Origin: a virus
Strand: one strand, 5' to 3'
Virus record (IMG/VR): IMGVR_UViG_3300045950_000056
Coordinates: 1 to 53,719 of that record
DNA length: 53,719 nt
Shown here in pieces: positions 14,737-21,561 of the stretch. The translations under genes were made by a program, and so were the position numbers. Under the pieces are notes generated by a model, which saw only the letters and a list, made by a program, of their open reading frames with translations, was not told where the DNA came from and did not search any database. The stretch's first letter is position 1, and every line of letters begins with the position of its first letter.

Positions 14737-15506
14737 TGCCACGGATTCGCCGGTGGCATCCGGTAAGTCATGAGTTCGTCCGGGACCCGGAGGTCCAAGA
14801 GTTGCGCCGTCTCTACGGGGACTGGATGGGCTACGTGTGGCTCGAAATGCTGGCGATTGCCGACCGAAATGAGGGGAGAATCAAGGGGAATTCGCGGCAA
14901 ATTGCGAGCAGTTTGTCGTGGATTTCCCTCCGAAATCGGCCCAGTTTGTCGTGGAAATCCATTCAATCTGCATTACAATTCATGGTGAAACGCGGCTGGA
15001 TTCTAGAGGAAAACGGGTACTTTCTCACATGTAACTATGCGGAATACCATCCATCGAGGGGAACAGTGAAATCCCGAGCGGGAACGGAAGAGAATCCCCC
15101 CATAACTACCTTCACTAACATAACTAACATACCGAACCTAACTAACGAACCAGGAAACAAAAGCTCTGTCGGCTCACGCCGACCTCGGGAGCGTTCGGCC
15201 CCTGGAAGCCTGGACGGATTCGACGCCCTGTGGGCGGTCCACCCAGGACCGAAGGGACCGAAGTCGGATGCCGTCGCGGCGTACCAGCGGATCAAGCCGC
15301 CGCCCGAAGCGCTCGCCGCGCTCAAAGCTCAGGTGGAGCGGAAGGCCGAGTGCGACCGGATCGGCGTGTTTTGCCCTCAGCCGCCGCATCTCCACCGCTG
15401 GATCACGAAACGCCGGTGGGAGGACGAGTTGACGCCGTTGCCTGCTGCGCCGATGTCCCACGCCGAGAGATTGGCGCGGGAGGCGAGAGAGGAGAGACAA
15501 CCGTGA
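14736..15506 (+). CDS. Phage replication initiator/organiser-like protein
   Basis: 256 residues from GTG 14736. The N-terminal ~110 residues look like a winged-helix replication domain (LYGDWMGYVWLEMLAIADRN, SIQSALQFMVKRGWILEE). A Thr/Asn/Pro-rich linker follows, and then a C-terminal block FDALWAVHPGPKGPKSDAVA ... ITKRRWEDE, which is common at the end of phage DnaD/O-like replication proteins. It probably recognises the origin and recruits the host helicase. Confidence 0.65.
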   Translation: MPRIRRWHPVSHEFVRDPEVQELRRLYGDWMGYVWLEMLAIADRNEGRIKGNSRQIASSLSWISLRNRPSLSWKSIQSALQFMVKRGWILEENGYFLTCNYAEYHPSRGTVKSRAGTEENPPITTFTNITNIPNLTNEPGNKSSVGSRRPRERSAPGSLDGFDALWAVHPGPKGPKSDAVAAYQRIKPPPEALAALKAQVERKAECDRIGVFCPQPPHLHRWITKRRWEDELTPLPAAPMSHAERLAREAREERQP

Positions 15507-15748
15507 GCGAGATTGAGTGGACAGATCGGTATCATGCTCTCGGCATTCCAGATCCCGAGCTAGCCGCGATGTGCGACGGACCATGCGAAGGGACTGGGTG
15601 GGTTCCTGTTTACAGTGACGAAGCCGATCCCCGCTATGCAGCATTATGGCAGGAAGCGGAAGCCAAGGCTCCAACTGGCGAAGCAGGCGGGGGGCACTTG
15701 GTTGACTGCCTAGACTGCCTTGGTACAGGAAGGAAACTAGGACGATGA
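15503..15748 (+). CDS. DnaJ-type zinc mini-protein
   Basis: 81 residues from GTG 15503 (GTGA overlap). Cys motifs CDGPCEGTG and CLDCLGTG frame an acidic middle section, again half of a DnaJ zinc domain. It is placed between two replication proteins, so it may help assemble the replisome; this is inference. Confidence 0.6.
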   Translation: MSEIEWTDRYHALGIPDPELAAMCDGPCEGTGWVPVYSDEADPRYAALWQEAEAKAPTGEAGGGHLVDCLDCLGTGRKLGR

Positions 15749-16425
15749 CGTCGAAAGAAGCGCTCGCTGTGCTCGTCGCAGTCTATCCGGTCCTAGAAAG
15801 TCAGCTTCGCCCGCCGACGGAGAGGGCGTACCTCCGGAAAATGGCGGACATCCCTGGGGCGCTGTTGGAGGCAACGATTACGGCTCTCACAGACAGGCCG
15901 ACGCGCTTCCCCCCGGCCCCAGGAGAAATTCGGCACATGGCGGCGTCGCTTGCAGGGCTCCTCCCGATGAGCGCAGACGAAGCCCTGGCCATCGTGCGGG
16001 CCGCTGACATGGAGCGCCCGGTGTTCCGCCGGGATCGGCTCAGTCCAGACGGATCGGTAAAGCGGGCAGGCGAGTACGCCTACACCGAGAGAGAGTGGGC
16101 ATGGCCTGACGATCTTCCCGCCGGGCAGTTGGGAGTGATCCTCGCTACCTTGGCTCGGGTGGGAGATCCAGTCGGTCGGGATGGGGCGCCGATCTTCGGC
16201 TGGGAGCAGAGCTTCCGTTCGACCTACCAGCGGGAGGCCGAGATTAGCACCAGGGAGGCTCTAGCTGATCTGTCTCGGGCCGCGCTTCCCCCGCCTCGCC
16301 CGATGCTCCCCCGTCCGGCTCCTCGTGCTCTGCCAGAGGCGACCGACGGCCCGTCCCTGACCGAGGTCCGCCAGCTGGTCGGGCAGGTGGTGGCTCGCCT
16401 CAGCAGACCCCCACAAGGGGCGTGA
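15745..16425 (+). CDS. Helicase-loader-like replication protein
   Basis: 226 residues, ATGA overlap. The N-terminal pattern YPVLESQLRPPTERAYLRKM, IPGALLEATITAL and FPPAPGEIRHMA is the layout of phage helicase-loader/inhibitor proteins that bind DnaB. The middle is unrecognised and the tail is Pro-rich. With the preceding initiator-like gene it would form the phage's replication start pair. It is the last gene of the long rightward early operon. Confidence 0.6.
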   Translation: MTSKEALAVLVAVYPVLESQLRPPTERAYLRKMADIPGALLEATITALTDRPTRFPPAPGEIRHMAASLAGLLPMSADEALAIVRAADMERPVFRRDRLSPDGSVKRAGEYAYTEREWAWPDDLPAGQLGVILATLARVGDPVGRDGAPIFGWEQSFRSTYQREAEISTREALADLSRAALPPPRPMLPRPAPRALPEATDGPSLTEVRQLVGQVVARLSRPPQGA

Positions 16426-16473
16426 ACGCCTTGGTCGCGGTAGTGTCCTAATTTAACCGGCGTTGGCATCAGA

Positions 16474-16608
16474 CTGTTCCGGAGAAGCAGCAAGGGTTAC
16501 TTTTCTCCTCGTCAGTTTTACCAGAAATGGTGCTCGCCGAAATGCAGAATGGTCGCCTACTGGACGAGACGCCTTAAAGAGCCCATCAAAACCGGTAGTG
16601 CATTATAG
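16474..16608 (+). pseudogene. Zinc-finger gene fragment without a start codon
   Basis: An open frame from just after a TAG (16441-16443) to TAG 16606-16608 reads SSKGYFSPRQFYQKWCSPKC, then RMVAYWTRRLK: a convincing zinc-finger tail like those in phage nucleic-acid-binding proteins. No ATG, GTG or TTG precedes it; CTG 16474 is the only candidate. It is likely a decayed remnant within the 195-nt gap. Confidence 0.4.
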
Positions 16609-16620
16609 GACTGGCAAACT

Positions 16621-16962
16621 ATGGGCCGGAAATGGCAGAGAAGTAGGGACCTCTCGGTTGCGACATATACGGGAGACACAATTGTCGCCGCAATCGTATG
16701 CGGACCTCTCGCGGTGCATCGGGCTATCGGTCATCCCCGGCATTGGTCAATCACTCATGTACCGTCTCGCCTCGCCATTCCGACCCAGCCGAACGGTAGG
16801 GTGCTGCTCTTCAGAACTCGACGACACGCGATGTGGGCAGCCGAATATCTGCTGCGTGTAGCGGATTGGACTCAACCACCAGACACCATCCGGGCTCATC
16901 TCCGTCGCCGATGGTCGGCGATCGTGAAGCGCATCAAAGAACCTGGGTCAGGCCACCGCTAG
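16621..16962 (+). CDS. Hypothetical protein
   Basis: 113 residues. The C-terminal half (PSRLAIPTQPNGRVLLFRTR, then HAMWAAEYLLRVADW) is protein-like with mixed beta/alpha character; no motif known. It is the last rightward gene before the leftward block, ending near a C10 run at 16971-16980 and a palindrome. Confidence 0.5.
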   Translation: MGRKWQRSRDLSVATYTGDTIVAAIVCGPLAVHRAIGHPRHWSITHVPSRLAIPTQPNGRVLLFRTRRHAMWAAEYLLRVADWTQPPDTIRAHLRRRWSAIVKRIKEPGSGHR

Positions 16963-17341
16963 GCGGGTATCCCCCCCCCCAGTGCCCGCAGGGGCACTCA
17001 TGCATCTGGTTCCTCTTGTTCTCGCCGCTCAAGTTCGTCCAATAGCCTGTCATGCTCGTCCTCGCCCATGGGCCGTTCTTAGCCCGGTACAATCTGTCGA
17101 GCATCGCATCTATCAGCGACCCCTCTACGCCCAGCAGCGGGGCGCGTTCCCATAGCGGCGACCGAAGCACAAGATCGGCGAGTTGCACATCCGTCAATTT
17201 CCTCAATTCTTGATCTAAGTTGGCTGCGAAGAGCAATGTCCGGGCTGCCTTTGCCTTCACATCTTCAGGGGTCAATGCACCAATACCCCTCATAAGTAAC
17301 GCGAAAGGCCCCGAGCACTTTCCCTCACGTACACTTTCCAA
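16934..17341 (-). CDS. Hypothetical protein, start and end uncertain
   Basis: 135 residues from TTG 17341; ATG 17293 would be the first ATG. The core GIGALTPEDVKAKAARTLLF, ELRKLTDVQLADLVL is clearly protein-like. Upstream codons also look coding but lack a start codon, and the last ~40 residues run through the palindrome and the C10 run, where another frame looks better. Probable small phage protein whose ends are disturbed. Confidence 0.5.
   Translation of the reverse strand: MESVREGKCSGPFALLMRGIGALTPEDVKAKAARTLLFAANLDQELRKLTDVQLADLVLRSPLWERAPLLGVEGSLIDAMLDRLYRAKNGPWARTSMTGYWTNLSGENKRNQMHECPCGHWGGGYPPSGGLTQVL
16982..16997. repeat. GTGCCCGCAGGGGCAC palindrome copy
   Basis: Arms GTGCCC/GGGCAC, centre GCAG. 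It lies next to a C10 run in the convergent gene junction and, on the minus strand, directly after the TGA of the 23-codon ORF at 16998. It is the one copy without a clear gene start downstream. Confidence 0.8.
16998..17069 (-). CDS. Acidic 23-residue micro-ORF
   Basis: Reads MGEDEHDRLLDELERREQEE plus PDA: a strongly charged helix typical of coding sequence. It may be a separate micro-gene or the true C-terminus of the 17341 ORF after a frame change near GGCCCATGGGCG. The stop touches the palindrome. Confidence 0.35.
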   Translation of the reverse strand: MGEDEHDRLLDELERREQEEPDA

Positions 17342-17348
17342 GGGATGT

Positions 17349-17552
17349 TCATATTCTTCCCCGTTTTCCCGTGCCCTCTCTCACCAGCCGGGCGTACAGG
17401 GTGCCCAGGTTCACCTGGTATTCCCGCCGCCGACCATGCTCCCGGAGGCTGAGGATGCCTCCAGGGTAGAGCGTGACGGCCAGGACGGGCCGGATGCCAT
17501 GCGGCACTTGGACCGCCGTCCGCCGCGTGACGGGCTTCTGGAGCTGGGTCAT
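17349..17552 (-). CDS. Small hypothetical protein
   Basis: 67 residues from ATG 17552, just behind the stop of the upstream gene, with AGGG nearby as ribosome-binding site. Contains LYPGGILSLREHGRRREYQV, a pattern I associate with short phage proteins of unknown function. Ends RLVREGTGKRGRI. Confidence 0.6.
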   Translation of the reverse strand: MTQLQKPVTRRTAVQVPHGIRPVLAVTLYPGGILSLREHGRRREYQVNLGTLYARLVREGTGKRGRI

Positions 17553-17555
17553 GCC

Positions 17556-17866
17556 CTACTCTCTGAACCGGATCGTATGGCCCATCGCCCGGAACGCTCG
17601 GCGCAACTTCTGCTTACGGACTTCGTCCGAGATGGTAAGGGCGTCGTTAAGGTTGTAAATCTCGGAGGCTGCGCTCGTGATGTGGCCTTCTCTGCTAATC
17701 CAGTTGCGCCGTTCCTGGCCTGGGAATCGATGCCAAGACCGTAGCAAGTCCACGTCGGCCAACTTGTTGTCGGGGATTCCGAGAGCCCTGGCAAAGAATC
17801 CCACGCAACACCGCTTATGGTCCAGGAGAGACGATACCACTCGGAGACTTTCACGGTGAAGATCAT
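17556..17866 (-). CDS. Phage hypothetical protein, apparently frameshifted
   Basis: ATG 17866 has an ATGA overlap with the upstream gene and reads MIFTVKVSEWYR. The -1 frame then continues with SLLDHKRCCVGFFARALGIP, ADVDLLRSWHRF and a C-terminus EIYNLNDALTISDEVRKQKL, RRAFRAMGHTIRF to the stop at 17556. The second part matches a common phage family built as CCxGF...E.N....S..E....L...F...G. The switch lies in the CTCTC run at about 17827-17833. As deposited, only GTG 17840 starts the conserved frame (94 residues). Confidence 0.6.
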
Positions 17867-18057
17867 CGCGTCCCTCTTGGTGCCCGCGCGGGCACTCCTT
17901 TGCTACACCGATGCTCGGGCTTCACGTATTCCTTCGGGGCTCCAGCAGCGCCAGCGCCCGTTCGGGTTGATTGCTCAAGCACCGTTGCAATGCGCTCAAG
18001 GGCTTGGGCAATTCGTTCCGTGGGCTCCGAAGGCTCTCGGGTATCTGCCTCACTCAT
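17863..18057 (-). CDS. Small coiled-coil protein
   Basis: 64 residues from ATG 18057, overlapping the upstream stop. Residues about 10-30 are helical (EPTERIAQALERIATVLEQS), followed by Gly/Ala linker and a KEYVKPEHRCSKG end. The last residues are encoded by the palindrome at 17880. Unknown function. Confidence 0.55.
   Translation of the reverse strand: MSEADTREPSEPTERIAQALERIATVLEQSTRTGAGAAGAPKEYVKPEHRCSKGVPARAPRGTR
17880..17895. repeat. GTGCCCGCGCGGGCAC palindrome
   Basis: Perfect copy, 13 nt before ATG 17866 on the minus strand with AGAGGG between. Confidence 0.9.
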
Positions 18058-18367
18058 GGCTCTCTCTCCCCCACCGGCGCTCGAATTCGCTCCCAGCCCA
18101 CTCCTCAACCCACGGGCCAAACACCCCCATGGCGATAAGCCGGTCAACAAAGGTGTCAGTGGTATCCCCGTGCCTCCAATCGACTGAACTACAGGTCCAG
18201 AGGCAGCATGTCCGGTGAGCGTCGCAGTCACCTTGAGAGTGACTAATCGCCCGGCCATGGTCGAGGCAGAGGTGCATCACGCCGTAGGCGTGGATCGTGC
18301 ACGTATCGCAGCTCAACCCATCTGTATAGGTCTGTAACTGTGCGGCTTTTCGGCGTGTTCTAGACAT
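18050..18367 (-). CDS. Cys/His-rich protein
   Basis: 105 residues from ATG 18367, overlapping the upstream stop. Ten or so Cys/His residues (CDTCTIHAYGVMHLCLDH, CDAHRTCCLWTC) point to zinc binding. The C-terminus is acidic and helical (FVDRLIAMGVFGPWVEEW). No known family. A half-palindrome lies 29 nt upstream of the ATG. Confidence 0.6.
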   Translation of the reverse strand: MSRTRRKAAQLQTYTDGLSCDTCTIHAYGVMHLCLDHGRAISHSQGDCDAHRTCCLWTCSSVDWRHGDTTDTFVDRLIAMGVFGPWVEEWAGSEFERRWGRESHE

Positions 18368-18671
18368 GGCTCGCCTTCTCGGGTGACTGAGACTTCGCGG
18401 GCACTCCCCCCCGCCCATGGCAGTCCAAACACTGCGCCCGTTCGGTGTCGCCGCCCGAGCCGAGGACCCAGCGGTCCCCGGTGCCCTGGCAGGTTTGACA
18501 GAGCGTCAGACCCGTCCAGCCGGTAACGGCCAGCATGGTGAAGAGCCATGGCAGCCCGATCAGGGCCACGCGGCTGACTCGTCCGTCTTGAATGAGCAGA
18601 CACAGGCTCGGCGCCTCTTGCACGAGCTTCCCGCTCTTACCGTTTCGTTCCCACCGGGCTAAGACTCTCAT
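18360..18671 (-). CDS. DnaJ-type zinc protein with TM segment
   Basis: 103 residues. A hydrophobic stretch (VALIGLPWLFTMLAVTGWTG) precedes CQTCQGTG and CLDCHGRG, two DnaJ-like CxxCxGxG repeats. It may be a membrane-anchored zinc hairpin. Third such mini-protein in the window, with those at 2131 and 15503. Confidence 0.6.
   Translation of the reverse strand: MRVLARWERNGKSGKLVQEAPSLCLLIQDGRVSRVALIGLPWLFTMLAVTGWTGLTLCQTCQGTGDRWVLGSGGDTERAQCLDCHGRGGVPAKSQSPEKASHV
18396..18405. repeat. Half-copy of the palindrome
   Basis: CGCGGGCACT matches one arm of the family; the other arm is absent. Upstream of the leftward ATG 18367. Confidence 0.4.
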
Positions 18672-18683
18672 GGTGCCCCCCCC

Positions 18684-19391
18684 TTAATCCTCTAATAGCA
18701 TTTTCAGTTCGTGAACCTGCCAAGCTCGTTCGGCGTCCCGGGCGGCGTCCCCGGTAGCCCCGGCGGCCTTGGCGGCGGCCACGGCGGCGGCCCAAGCGGC
18801 GTCCCGGGCGGCGTCCCCGGTAGCCCCGGCGGCGGCCTTGGCCGCGGCCACGGCGGCGGCCACGGCGGCGGTCCAAGCGATGTCGGCGTCTCCGGCCGCG
18901 GCCACGGCGGCGGCCCAAGCGGCGACCACGGCGGCGGCCCCCGCGGCCCTGGCGCTGGCTAACTCTTCTTTTGTGGCCGTTTTATTGGCGTATCGAGTTG
19001 CGACCTCTAGTGCCGCCCACGATTGCGGATCGGGCTCTCGGCCCGCTGCGCGCTCTCGGTCGAGGGCTCGGGAGGCGCAGGCGACCGCAAAGAGGCGCGC
19101 CGTCTGCTCGGTCCAGGCGTCGCACCGGCTGAGAAGTCTGGCGCGCCTGACGACACACTTATTGTCTTGGCGCAGCAATTCGCCGTCTATCTCGACTCGC
19201 CAGATCGTTGGGCCTAGCCAGATGGGGAGCTGGTCGATTGTGCAGACGTGTAACCCGTGTTTGCACGGGATCAGGGGGGGGCCGGCCACTTCAACCCACT
19301 CGCCGGGCTGGCCGTCTTTGGGCAACGGCCAGCGCCCGGTGCCGCCGTTGATACTCTCGCCGTTTGGGCCGAGGACTTTGTAGTAGATCAT
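18684..19391 (-). CDS. DUF7666-like protein with Ala-rich repeats
   Basis: 235 residues, GGAGG ribosome-binding site. The N-terminal ~90 residues (YKVLGPNGESINGGTGRWPL, PLIPCKHGLHVC, WRVEIDGELL) resemble the phage DUF7666 family. The rest is a low-complexity Ala helix with units like AAWAAAVAAA and GATGDAARDA, built from 66-bp-period DNA repeats. Such proteins occur in phages and bacteria without known function. The repeats can vary in number by slippage. Confidence 0.65.
   Translation of the reverse strand: MIYYKVLGPNGESINGGTGRWPLPKDGQPGEWVEVAGPPLIPCKHGLHVCTIDQLPIWLGPTIWRVEIDGELLRQDNKCVVRRARLLSRCDAWTEQTARLFAVACASRALDRERAAGREPDPQSWAALEVATRYANKTATKEELASARAAGAAAVVAAWAAAVAAAGDADIAWTAAVAAAVAAAKAAAGATGDAARDAAWAAAVAAAKAAGATGDAARDAERAWQVHELKMLLED
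18731..18833. repeat. 37-bp direct repeat, 66-bp period
   Basis: Identical 37-mers at 18731-18767 and 18797-18833, beginning CGGCGTCCCGGGCGGCG, with related degenerate units to about 18950. They encode the 22-residue units of the Ala-rich protein. Confidence 0.85.
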
Positions 19392-19432
19392 TGGTTTCCT
19401 CCAGGTTAGCCAGTCAAGAAAAAAAGTCCCGC

Positions 19433-20587
19433 TTACTCCAACAACGCCAGTAATGTATCGTAAATAGCTGTCGCTATTGCACTATCCAGCGCATTACCCA
19501 CGAGGTCGGCGGCCCATGAGAATGGAGCAAGAAATAAGAATGAATCCGGGAAGCCCTGGATCCTGGCGGCTTCCCGCAGCGTCAGGGCGCGGTTCTCGGT
19601 TGGGTGCCAGAATCGCCCGCTGCCGGGGTTGGCGAAGTAGCATGTGATGGTTCGGGCGAGACCAAGGCGGTGGAGACGGCCGTAGCTCTGCGAGTAGTGA
19701 TCAAGCCCGCCCCGCCAGCGACCGCCCTCCGGCACGCGGCTCATGCGGCGCAGCTGGCCGCGCGTATGCGCCCACGGTCGATGTGACAGCCTCTCCGCCT
19801 CAGCCATCCCGATGGGCGGCAGGCCGGTCAAGATCTCCCCCACGTAAGGAATCGTCCGCCGGCCAAGGCCTTCATCGTCAAAGGGCAGCCCCTTGCGCAA
19901 GCGCTGGGTCGCGGGCGCCTCCCCGAGCATCGAGACCCGATCGCCGTCGAGGCGCTTCATGGCCTGGTCGCGATAGCAGAAATACCGGCGTTCGCCGCCA
20001 TGCGACGCTCGCGCGATTCGGGGCGCGACGCCAACATCACGATGGATGCCGATGTACACGAGGCGCTGGCGGCACTGGGTGCTGCCGCGGAGCGCCGCGT
20101 TGATGATCCCGGCCGTCCAGGCGTAACCCGCGCGCTCAAGCCGGCGCGTGAACGTCCGGAACTGCGGCGCGCCGGCCCCCAGGGGTACGTTCTCCATCGC
20201 GATGGCCAACGGCTTAAGCGCGACAGCGAGGTCAGCAAAGCGGAGCAGGTGCGAGTTCCGGGGATCCCCGGGATCGCGGGCGCCGCCGTCGCTGAACCCC
20301 TGACACGGCGGACACCCGAGAAGGATGTGGACGCGACCCCCGGCCAGGGCCTCGATTCGATCCGGGCTCAACCGCCGGACGTCCGCCCTGACGTAGGGCG
20401 CGGTTGGGAAATTGTAGAGGTACGTATCCCGGGCGAAGTCATCGTTGTCGACGAAAAGGGCCAATCTGCACCGCTTCCAGCACCTGAACGGCTCCGCCGA
20501 TCGCGCCGTCCCCGCGTAGAGCTCCGCGAGACGGAGCGGCGCAAAATGCCTCACGATTGGCGCTCTATTCATCTCTCCTCCGCTCAT
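19433..20587 (-). CDS. dcm: C5-cytosine DNA methyltransferase
   Basis: 384 residues. Motif I-like LRLAELYAGTARSAEPF, catalytic GCPPCQGFS with Cys95, MENVP (131-135), QCRQRLVYIGIH (motif VIII) and C-terminal LVGNALDSAIATA (motif X). All key motifs for 5-methylcytosine formation are present. It is divergent from the Vsr-like gene, whose ATG lies 13 nt away, so the two share a promoter region. The pair suggests methylation with matched T:G mismatch repair. The gene symbol is by class; target sequence unknown. Confidence 0.85.
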   Translation of the reverse strand: MSGGEMNRAPIVRHFAPLRLAELYAGTARSAEPFRCWKRCRLALFVDNDDFARDTYLYNFPTAPYVRADVRRLSPDRIEALAGGRVHILLGCPPCQGFSDGGARDPGDPRNSHLLRFADLAVALKPLAIAMENVPLGAGAPQFRTFTRRLERAGYAWTAGIINAALRGSTQCRQRLVYIGIHRDVGVAPRIARASHGGERRYFCYRDQAMKRLDGDRVSMLGEAPATQRLRKGLPFDDEGLGRRTIPYVGEILTGLPPIGMAEAERLSHRPWAHTRGQLRRMSRVPEGGRWRGGLDHYSQSYGRLHRLGLARTITCYFANPGSGRFWHPTENRALTLREAARIQGFPDSFLFLAPFSWAADLVGNALDSAIATAIYDTLLALLE

Positions 20588-20599
20588 CTATACTGCGAC

Positions 20600-21307
20600 A
20601 TGAGGCCGGTCGCGATGGACCCATTGAGCCCAAAGGAGCGCAGTCGTCGGATGATCCGCGTTCGCTCAACTGAAAACCGGTCAACCGAATGGAAGTTCCG
20701 CTCGGCGCTCATCCGGCAAGGACTCAGGAACTGGGTAATGCACCCGCGCTCAATTCCTGGCGTGCCAGACTTTCTCTTCCCGCCACGTAAGCTAGCGATC
20801 TTCATTGACGGATGTTTTTGGCACCGTTGTCCCAAGTGTCGTCGACGCCTGCCAGCGACCAACCGCGCATACTGGTCTCGAAAAGTGAAATCCAACGTGG
20901 CGCGCGCGCGGAGCGTCACGCGCCAGCTCCGTCACGAGCGCTTCGCCGTCGTTAGAATCTGGGAGCACGAGCTCCGCTCTCTAGGCTCGCTCCAAAAACT
21001 CTTCCGCGCCTGCGCTACAGCCCGAGTCGTTTCTACTGGACGCCATCCGCCGAGGAGTAACCCCAGGAGCTTCGCTGTCGGTGCTGGGATCGCCCGCCTG
21101 CCTGTCTCCCAGCGGGTTACCGTGACGCGGTGGACCCCGACGAGGCGGGCAAGCCCGGCCTGGCTGACGCGCAGGCGACCCCGGATCGCCCGGCAGTGGG
21201 TTGGGGTCATCTCCACATCCATCCGACGATTCCTGATATCCCCGCACTTGCAGCATTTCATGTGCGGCTTCCTCCGGATAGTGTCTGGCGGCACGTCGAG
21301 ACAGTAG
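20600..21307 (+). CDS. vsr: Vsr-like very-short-patch repair endonuclease
   Basis: 235 residues from ATG 20600 (ATG 20615 also possible). The first 125 residues fit Vsr: SRRMIRVRSTENRSTEWKFR, IPGVPDFLFPPRKLAIFIDG with Asp57, CFWHRC and VVRIWEHEL with the catalytic-site Trp/Glu. Vsr nicks 5' of T in T:G mismatches left by 5mC deamination. Normal Vsr is about 150 residues. Beyond ~140 the frame is the antisense of the HTH gene and probably an unstopped extension. Confidence 0.75.
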   Translation: MRPVAMDPLSPKERSRRMIRVRSTENRSTEWKFRSALIRQGLRNWVMHPRSIPGVPDFLFPPRKLAIFIDGCFWHRCPKCRRRLPATNRAYWSRKVKSNVARARSVTRQLRHERFAVVRIWEHELRSLGSLQKLFRACATARVVSTGRHPPRSNPRSFAVGAGIARLPVSQRVTVTRWTPTRRASPAWLTRRRPRIARQWVGVISTSIRRFLISPHLQHFMCGFLRIVSGGTSRQ

Positions 21308-21324
21308 CAATGGTCACACGTCAT
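20932..21324 (-). CDS. Zinc-ribbon/XRE helix-turn-helix regulator
   Basis: 130 residues from ATG 21324 (GGAGG ribosome-binding site; ORF opens at 21357). Zinc ribbon CDHCYC...HMKCCKCG, then an XRE HTH (residues 44-90: CRAIRGRLRVSQAGLARLVG, VTVTRWETGRRAIP). The MqsA/HigA-like layout suggests an antitoxin-type or lysogeny-type repressor. The last ~35 residues overlap the Vsr catalytic region in antisense and are not protein-like. Likely controls the divergent 21560-21721 region. Confidence 0.7.
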   Translation of the reverse strand: MTCDHCYCLDVPPDTIRRKPHMKCCKCGDIRNRRMDVEMTPTHCRAIRGRLRVSQAGLARLVGVHRVTVTRWETGRRAIPAPTAKLLGLLLGGWRPVETTRAVAQARKSFWSEPRERSSCSQILTTAKRS

Positions 21325-21339
21325 ACCCAACCTCCACCA

Positions 21340-21357
21340 GTGCCCCTGCGCGGGCAC
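21340..21357. repeat. 18-bp palindrome copy (GTGCCCCTGCGCGGGCAC)
   Basis: Family arms with a 2-nt longer centre. On the minus strand it fits exactly between a TAG (21358-21360) and the ribosome-binding site of the HTH gene. Confidence 0.8.
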
Positions 21358-21429
21358 CTAGCATCCGCTCCGAGATGCTTCATGAGCCAACCGGTCAAAC
21401 CACGGAGAGTCGAGCCAGATGTTACTCAT
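21358..21429 (-). CDS. 23-residue micro-ORF
   Basis: Reads MSNIWLDSPWFDRLAHEASR then SGC. ATG 21429 overlaps the end of the upstream small ORF. Protein-like composition, but very short; candidate leader or toxin-like peptide before the zinc-HTH gene. Confidence 0.4.
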   Translation of the reverse strand: MSNIWLDSPWFDRLAHEASRSGC

Positions 21430-21559
21430 GTTTCCGGCTTGCTCGTCCAAACCAGCGATTCAGCCAGACATGCCACGGACGCATCCGTCGAACGCGAAAC
21501 ATCGTGATAGTATGCCCTGGCCACGGGGACCATGAAAGGACGCGAATAGTTGAGGCCAT
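21422..21559 (-). CDS. 45-residue basic Trp-rich ORF
   Basis: ATG 21559 behind a GGAGG (spacing about 13). Composition is basic and rich in Trp/Arg (MRPWHVWLNRWFGRASRKHE). First cistron behind the leftward promoter at 21630-21657. The opposite strand ORF 21375-21725 is also open, so support is limited. Confidence 0.4.
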   Translation of the reverse strand: MASTIRVLSWSPWPGHTITMFRVRRMRPWHVWLNRWFGRASRKHE

Positions 21560-21561
21560 TA

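Noticed and set aside
18711-18962. Collagen-like Gly-rich ORF on the plus strand
   Set aside because: It is the exact antisense of the Ala-rich repeats of the leftward gene, which has a ribosome-binding site and a recognisable N-terminus.
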